This document shows, piece by piece, positions 57,945-64,000 of a stretch of 64,000 nucleotides of DNA. This stretch comes from Bos javanicus (Eukaryota; Chordata; Mammalia; Artiodactyla; Bovidae), in assembly GCF_032452875.1 (NCBI RefSeq), contig NC_083885.1, forward strand, positions 62,132,425 to 62,196,424. The letters are read 5' to 3'. The translations under genes were made by a program, and so were the position numbers. The notes under the pieces are model-generated. The model worked only from the letters and a program-made list of their open reading frames with translations, did not search any database and was not told where the DNA came from. Positions within the stretch are counted from its first letter, which is position 1, and the number at the start of each line of letters is the position of its first letter.

Positions 57945-58808
57945 GAGTCCAGAAATCTTTCCTGCAGTCATGGCCCAGGACACAGGGACAGGCTGGAGGT
58001 CCAATGAGAGGCTCAAGGAGGGGGCTCCATGGGTGACTTGGAACCAAGGACAAAGTCCTTCAGAGTCACGTGGACACAAGGGAGACCTGAGGACTCTGAG
58101 GGAAACTCTGGCTTCAAACGGGCGTTTTCCAGATTAAACAGACCTGAGGCCATAAATAGAAAGGGCTGTGGGACTTCAACTCAGGAGAAAGCCCAGCCTC
58201 CAGGTCCCATGCTGATGATCTGTGTGAACACACTTTGGAACAGTTTGGAAAAGTGAGACCATGAAGGAAAATGCCCAACGGGACACAGTGAAGGGAGCCC
58301 TGGTGCTCTGTGAGTGTCCCTCCCCCAGCTATGACTTTCACTGTAAACTTGGGTTCTCCCACAGGGAACTCAGAAAACTCTCCCTGCCCTCTGCTCAGCT
58401 GCTCACGGGGACCTTCTCAGTAATTGCCAGGAGTTGTCAGTAGTCCCCAGGTGTGGGTGAGGGTGACGAGCACTGGGGGTAAGATCTGCCCCCCACTGGA
58501 GACGCCCCAGACTCTCCATGCAGACAGTGTCACCTCCGCTCCAAATGACATGATAATGGCTCCTCTGTGGGGACAGCAGGCCCAGGAACCCTGTCCCTAT
58601 AACTGGGGCCCATCCTGACTGACACTTCCCTGCACAGAGTGTGGAGCCAAGTGCAGGCAGGTGAGTGCTCCCTTGTGTTCAGTCTCAGGGCAGGAAACAG
58701 GAGAGCCAGCTCAGCAGGAGAGGAGCTCAGAGCTGGGCAGGTGGAAGGCAGGAATGTGCTGGGGTGTGTATCTGAGGGGGACCAGAGCCATGAGTTCACT
58801 GTAAATCT
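57945..58808 (+). repeat. Conserved non-coding duplicated module, unit D
   Basis: This copy of 23490-24440 keeps the CATAAATAGAAAGG element (about 58152) and the donor module CAAGTGCAGGCAG/GTGAGTGC (GT at 58661). About 70 bp present in unit A after AGAGCTG are deleted here. Homology ends near 58808. It sits about 5.4 kb upstream of the V1R predicted just beyond the right edge. Confidence 0.6.
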
Positions 58809-59160
58809 CCTTCTGAGATTACTTCCACATCAGCGTCCTCTGATTTACTAAGAAGCCCATCAAAGTCAGTCTGGAATTTCTGCGACAGTGTTTTGGTCTC
58901 CAGCATTTCTTCCTAATTTAGGATTCCCCTCTCCTGCTCTCGTTGCCCAGCTGTTCTCGCACCTGTCTGCTTTATCCACTAGAGCCCTCAGCACAGTGAT
59001 CATAGCTGATTTAGGTTCCTGGTCTGACCATCCAACTTTCCTGGCATGTCTGCATCTGATGCTCGCTCTGTGTCTTCAGACTGTTTGGGTTTGGGGGGTC
59101 TTTTGTTTGTTTTTGCCTTTCAACGCGCCTAGGAGTTTTTTCTTGTTATCTGGATGCATT

Positions 59161-59238
59161 GTAGTGGGTAAAGAGAGTGCCTATTAATAAACCTTTGGTG
59201 ATGTGGTGGTGAGCTGTGGGGATGACCTCAGAGAGACG
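59161..59238 (+). repeat. Inverted-repeat arm (78 bp), partner at 59717-59807
   Basis: This 78-bp stretch (GTAGTGGGTAAAGAGAG to CAGAGAGACG) reappears in reverse complement at 59717-59807 with one substitution. The partner carries an extra 13-bp tandem duplication (ACTCTCTTTACCC). The spacer is 478 bp. Confidence 0.93.
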
Positions 59239-59589
59239 GCAGTGAGGGGTTCTGAAAACAGATCTTCGTTCCCTGCCCAGGAATTGAACCTGGGGCGCCT
59301 AAATGAAAACCAGGAGTCCTACTTGCCAGAACACCAGGGGCCTGAGGCTAGAAGCAAAGTGACCCTGGTTCTTTCCCCCATTAGAAAGCAAGAAAAAAAA
59401 AACAGGTATAAAGTTCATTATTAGAGACACAGCAAAGCATGTGGGTGAGCACACGGAGAAGAATTTGTTTAAGACAGAAGTGGGGCGAGATCCACCCAGA
59501 TAAATGGTGTGGGCGTCCTGAATGAGGAGCACAGAAAGAGGTGATGGAAACCCCTCATTTAGGACCATCCTTCCAGGTCTTTGTCTGAC

Positions 59590-59872
59590 CTTTAGCTTTA
59601 GTCCATCAGTCATGTCCAACTCTTTGTGACCCCATGGACTGCAACCCACCAGGCTCCTTGGTCCATGAAATTCTCCAGGCAAGAATACAATGGAGTGGTT
59701 GCCATTTCCTTCTCCACGTCTCTCTGAGGTCATCCCCACAGCTCACCACCACATCACCAAAGGTTTATTAACAGGCACTCTCTTTACCCACTCTCTTTAC
59801 CCACTACAGGGATCGAACCTGGGTCTCCTGCATTGCGGGCAGACCCTTTACCATCTGAGCCACCAGGAAGCC
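59590..59872 (-). mobile_element. Bov-tA SINE split by an inverted templated insert
   Basis: SINE sequence occupies 59590-59716 and 59808-59872. The foreign 91 bp between them is the reverse complement of 59161-59238. Confidence 0.9.
59717..59807 (-). repeat. Inverted copy of 59161-59238 inserted in a SINE
   Basis: This copy interrupts a minus-strand Bov-tA SINE. Left SINE sequence stops at CCTTCTCCA and the right part resumes at AGGGATCGAACCTGGG. It replaces the roughly 17 bp (GGGGATCTTCCC...) expected in the consensus. Confidence 0.92.
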
Positions 59873-59879
59873 CGTGTAT

Positions 59880-60420
59880 AACTATCACCACCATCTATTC
59901 CCAAAACTTCATCATCCCAACAGACACTTGCTACTCATTAAACAACCTTCTTCCCCTCAGTAGAGCTGAGGGGTTCTGCTTTTGGGTTCAATGAATTTGC
60001 CTACTCCAAGTAACTTTTATAAGTGGAATCATGTTCTGTTTTTCCATCTGTGCCTGACTTGCTTCATTAAGCATGTTTTCAAGGTGCATGTGTGTTGTAG
60101 CATATATCAAATATGCTATGTATTTCCTTTTCACAGCTGAATACTATTCCTGTGCGATATAGGATGACATTTTGCCTATCCACTCATCTACTGATGGACC
60201 CTTGGGCTGTTTCCACTTACTGGTTACTGTGAACGATGCTGTTGTGAATGGTGGTGTGCACATACACCATGTGTTTTTAGAAATCCAGTTTCATTGTGAA
60301 CACAGCTATGCTCACCTGTTAATATATTGTCCGTGGCTGCCTTCCCAGCTGCATAAAGACATGGAGTTGCTCAGTTGTATCTGGACCTACAAAACCTAAA
60401 ATACCACTATCTGTCCCTTT
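59880..60420 (-). mobile_element. Old L1 fragment
   Basis: TCCACTCATCTACTGATGGAC-type text and CATTAAGCATGTTTTCAAGG, reverse orientation. Confidence 0.65.
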
Positions 60421-60722
60421 ACAGAAAAAGTTTGCTGATCTTTGGTCTATATGATGGGATTTCACTCAGAGAAAATGGGATTCAACTATAGTGGAATTTT
60501 TCTCTTTGAAAGAAGGAATGATTTCTGAGATTACCAAATGATGGTATTTACTAGCAAAAAGGACATTTGTCAGTAGGTCTTTAAAAACTCCACAAAAACA
60601 AACAAACCAAACTTCTGTTAGTCTGAATTCTAAATAATTGCTGTGGTTACTGTACGATTTCATATTATATACTTAAAATATTGTCTTTCTTTACCTTTGG
60701 CCAATTACCTTGTCTCTTTCTT

Positions 60723-62579
60723 TTTTAAAAAAATTACTTTACAATATTGTAGTTTTTTTGCCATACATTGACATGAATCAGCCATGGGTATACATGTGTT
60801 CCCCCATCCTGAACCCCCCTCCCACCTCCCACCCCATCCTATCTCTCTGGGTCATCCCAGTGCACCAGCCCTGAGCACCCTGTCTCATGCATCGAACCTG
60901 GACTGGCAATCTGTTTCATATATGATAATATACATGTTTCAATGCTATTCTCTCAAATCATCCCACCCTCGCCTTCTCCCACAGAGTCCAAAAGACTGTT
61001 ATATACATCTGTGTCTCTTTTGCTGTCTTGCATATAGAGTTATTATTACCATCTTTCTAAATTCAATATATATGTATCAGTACACTGTATTGGTGTTTTT
61101 CTTTCTGGTTTACTTCACTCTGTATAATAGGCTCGGGTTTCATCCACCTCATTAGAACTGATTCAAATGCATTCTTTTTAATAGCTGAGTAATACTCCAT
61201 TGTGTATATGTACCACAGCTTTCTTATCCGTTCGTCTGCCGATGGACATCTAGGTTGCTTCCATGTCCTGGCTATTATAACCAGTGCTGCAATGAACATT
61301 GGGGTACACATGTCTCTTTCCCTTCTGGTTTCCTCAGTGTGTATGCCCAGCAGTGGGATTGCTGGGTCATATGGGAGTTCTATTTCCATTTTTTTAAGGA
61401 ATCTCCACACTGTTCTCCATAGTGGCTGTACTAGTTTGAATTCCCACCAACAGTGTAAGAGAGTTCCCTTTTCTCTACACCCTCTCCAGCATTTATTGTT
61501 TGTAGATTTTTGGATAGCAGCCATCCTGACCAGAGTGAGATAGTACCTCACTGTGGTTTTTTTATTTGCATTTCTCTGATGATGAGTGATGTTGAGCATC
61601 TTTTCATGTGTTTGTTAGCCATCTGTATGTCTTCTTTGGAGAACTGTCTGTTTAGTTCTTTAGCCCATTTTTTGATTGGGTCATTTATTTTTCTGGAATT
61701 GAGCTTCAGGAGTTGCTTGTATATTTTAGAGATTAATTCTTTGTCAGTTGCTTCGTTTGCTGTTGTTTTCTCCCATTCTGAAGGCTGTCTTTTCACTTTG
61801 CTTATAGTTTCCTTCGTTGTGCAAAAGCTTTTAAGTTTAATTAGGTCCCATTTGTTTATTTTTGCTTTTATTTCCTTTACTGTAGGAGTTGAGTCATAGA
61901 TTTATGTCTGAGAGGGTTTTGCCTATGTTTTCCTCTAGGAGTTTTATAGTTTCTGGTCTTACGTTTAGATCTTTAATCCATTTTGAGTTTATTTTTGTAT
62001 ATGGTGTTAGAAAGTGTTCTAGTTTCATTCTTTTACAGTGGTTGACCAGTTTTCCCAGCACCACTTGTTAAAGAGATTATCTTTTCTTCACTGTATATTC
62101 TTGCCTTCTTTGTCAAAGATAAGGTGTCCATAGGTGCTTTGATTTATCTCTGGGCTTTCTATTTTGTTCCATTGATGTATATTTCTGTCTTTGGGCCAGT
62201 ACCATACTGTCTTGATGATTGTAGCTTTGTAGTAGAGCCTGAAGTCAGGCAGGTTGATTCCTCCTGTTCCATTATTCTTTCTCAAGATTTCTTTGGCTAT
62301 TCGAGGTTTTTTGTATTACCATACAATTGTGAAATTATTTGTTCAAGTTCTGTGAAAAATACCATTGGTAGCTTGACAGGGATTGCATTGAATCTATAGA
62401 TTGCTTTAGGTAGTATACTCATTTTCACTATATTGATTCTTCCAATCCATGAACATGGTATATTTCTCCATCTATTTGTGTCTTCTTTGATTTCTTTCAT
62501 CAGTGTTTTATAGTTTTCTATATATAGGTCTTTTGTTTCTTTAGGTAGATATATTCCTAAGTATTTTATTCTTTTTGTT
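60723..62579 (-). mobile_element. L1 LINE, 5'-truncated, minus strand, 15-bp TSD
   Basis: The 3' end of an L1 on the minus strand is flanked by a perfect 15-bp duplication CCTTGTCTCTTTCTT (60708-60722 and 62580-62594). ORF2 C-terminal frames remain long (178 aa at 61063-61599; 82 aa at 61548-61796; 113 aa at 62297-62638). It separates the unit D donor module from the unit D V1R flank. Confidence 0.94.
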
Positions 62580-62594
62580 CCTTGTCTCTTTCTT

Positions 62595-63279
62595 GACACC
62601 TGACTAATCCCTGAACCCTCCCCAACATGCATGGGCAACGTTTTGCTAAGACAGATCCCACTGCAAAGACCTGTGGGTGCATGTCCACCCTTATTAGGCC
62701 CTCCTCCCTTTTTGGCCCCTGGGAAGCCTTCCTGCTCTTGTACAGACAGGGAAGTCTTCTTTGACCTCAGGTGTGGGCACAGTATCTCTTTACCCCTTTA
62801 CCCCAGAAAAGCTTCTGCCACTAGCTTTTTCCTTGGAGTGTGTGTGTGAGAATAAACCTTCAGTTTTACTCCACTCGACGAACACAGGCTGTCCAGCCCG
62901 GGGACCCCTCTATCTCCTTTCTAAGGGAGAAGGGAGGTTCCACCGCCTATGATGAGGTCTCAGTTAGTCCCTGAGCCTGTGCCTCTAGACTGTGAACCCC
63001 CTGTTTCTCCATGTTTTTCTCCCCTTTGGACAGGACAGCACAGATAGAGTGGGCTGGAGCTGGGGATTTCCCTTCCCAGGTGAGTCAGGCTCTGTGCAAA
63101 CCCTGCTGGTTAGGCTCTAGGTAACTACCTTCCCAGGAAAGCAGATTCAGTTAAGAAGAACCCAGTGCTCTGATGTATTTGAAAATGTTTGCTTTCCTCT
63201 CCCAGTAATGGAAGCAGAAGGGGATGGATTTCTCTCTGATATCAACTGAGGGAACTATCACCAGACTCATAGGACTGTG
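62595..63279. other. Intergenic, no feature seen
   Basis: No gene was recognised; pre-V1R flank of unit D. Confidence 0.5.
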
Positions 63280-64000
63280 GGATGAGTGGTCCTGGAGATT
63301 CTAACTGTCAGACTCCTACACACTGAATCCCCATCAATCCATCGTTATGATGAAGGATTTCCTACCCAGGGCTTCTTCCCGAGGGCTTTCTGCTCAGGAA
63401 TCTCTGCTCCAATATGTCTTGATTCCTTCTCTTCCCCCGCTGTCTTTCCCTAGTGGAGGCAATGATTCCCCTGTCTCTCACCTCTCTTACTGATCCAGGA
63501 ATTTTCAGTCTATTCAGTGTTTTCCTTGTTTTTAGGACATAGAGGTGACTTCCAAGCTCCTCACATGAGGATCTAGAAAGTGCAGGTCCACAGCTGATTT
63601 TTTAAGTTATACTGTGTGTGCTAATTCTGATGAAATATGAGTTTCAAGTATGAATAACTGACTCTCCTGCAACTGTGTTTAAATTAGTTGTGCAGTCTTA
63701 AAGCTCACCGGCATTGTGCATTTTCCATTTCTTTCTTAATACATGCTTACAATACGCAGGAATGTCTCTAAGGGGTTAGTGTATCTGCTAGTCTGTCTCC
63801 TGTCACATCACCATACACTTAGTACATATTTTGTAACATCTATTATGCATCACACCATGTTACTGAACAAGTGATGTGGTTCTTAACTTCATGGACCTGA
63901 CCTGCTGGTGGAGAATAAGGAAATGCCAAAACAATAGAATTAAATATAATCAGAGTAAAAAGTGTAACTGGTATCATGCATGTGTGCTCCAGGTTGAGCC
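63280..64000 (+). repeat. V1R 5' flank, unit D; gene expected just beyond the window
   Basis: The last 720 bp align with 42001-42720, the 5' flank of the V1R pseudogene. They include TTACTGAACAAG...GTTCTTAACTTCATGGACCTGA, matching 37297-37335 upstream of the intact unit B gene. The window ends at GGTTGAGCC, equivalent to about 42716. By analogy the ATG of a fourth V1R should lie about 140-175 nt further right. Confidence 0.65.

Noticed and set aside
61063..61599. A 178-aa minus-strand ORF
   Set aside because: It is L1 ORF2 from the minus-strand L1.

Overview
This window is nuclear DNA of a bovid ruminant (cattle, buffalo, sheep or goat type). The evidence is the repeat content: dozens of Bov-tA/Bov-A2 SINEs, several with (AGC)n tails, BovB (RTE) LINE fragments, tRNA-Glu-derived CHR-type SINEs and ruminant L1. 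The gene content (NLRP9, vomeronasal type-1 receptors, RFPL4-like sequences) matches the NLRP/RFPL4/VN1R neighbourhood of human 19q13.4. The bovine equivalent would be the distal part of chromosome 18; that placement is inferred from synteny, not measured.

Left part (about 1-14 kb): the 5' half of NLRP9 on the minus strand. Exon 1 (pyrin domain, 13354-13075), exon 2 (NACHT, 10298-8735) and exon 3 (first LRR exon, 3519-3358) have canonical splice sites, compatible phases and no stop codons. The remaining LRR exons must lie beyond the left edge. The introns are full of SINE, BovB and L1, including an antisense 5'-truncated L1 at 5633-8100 with a 10-bp target-site duplication.

Middle (about 14-22 kb): repeats (a BovB reverse-transcriptase fragment with a nested SINE) and a GC-rich pyrimidine-tract island at 18.5-19.9 kb. 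No convincing gene was found.

Right part (about 22-64 kb): a degenerate tandem array of one ancestral unit, laid out as [RFPL4-like RING exon remnant] - [conserved non-coding module ending in a GTGAGT donor] - [single-exon V1R coding region on + with a conserved acceptor 20 nt before the ATG] - [shared 3' flank]. Two V1R genes are intact (28090-28998 and 37583-38491, 302 aa each, about 70% identical by hand count). A third is a pseudogene (42884-44039) with a stop, a frameshift and a 115-bp tandem triplication. The right edge stops inside the 5' flank of what should be a fourth V1R about 140-175 nt further on. Between the third and fourth units lies a fuller RFPL4-like pseudogene (RING exon 52860-53150 plus SPRY exon 55463-56005).

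The least expected structures are two local inverted duplications that look like template-switch events (38707-38836 with 39634-39763; 59161-59238 with 59717-59807, the latter interrupting a SINE), the 115-bp triplication, and an 83-bp orphan retroposed insert with a 16-bp target-site duplication at 2161-2275. NLRP9 and RFPL4 families act in the oocyte and V1Rs in the vomeronasal organ, so the genes here are neighbours rather than a pathway.
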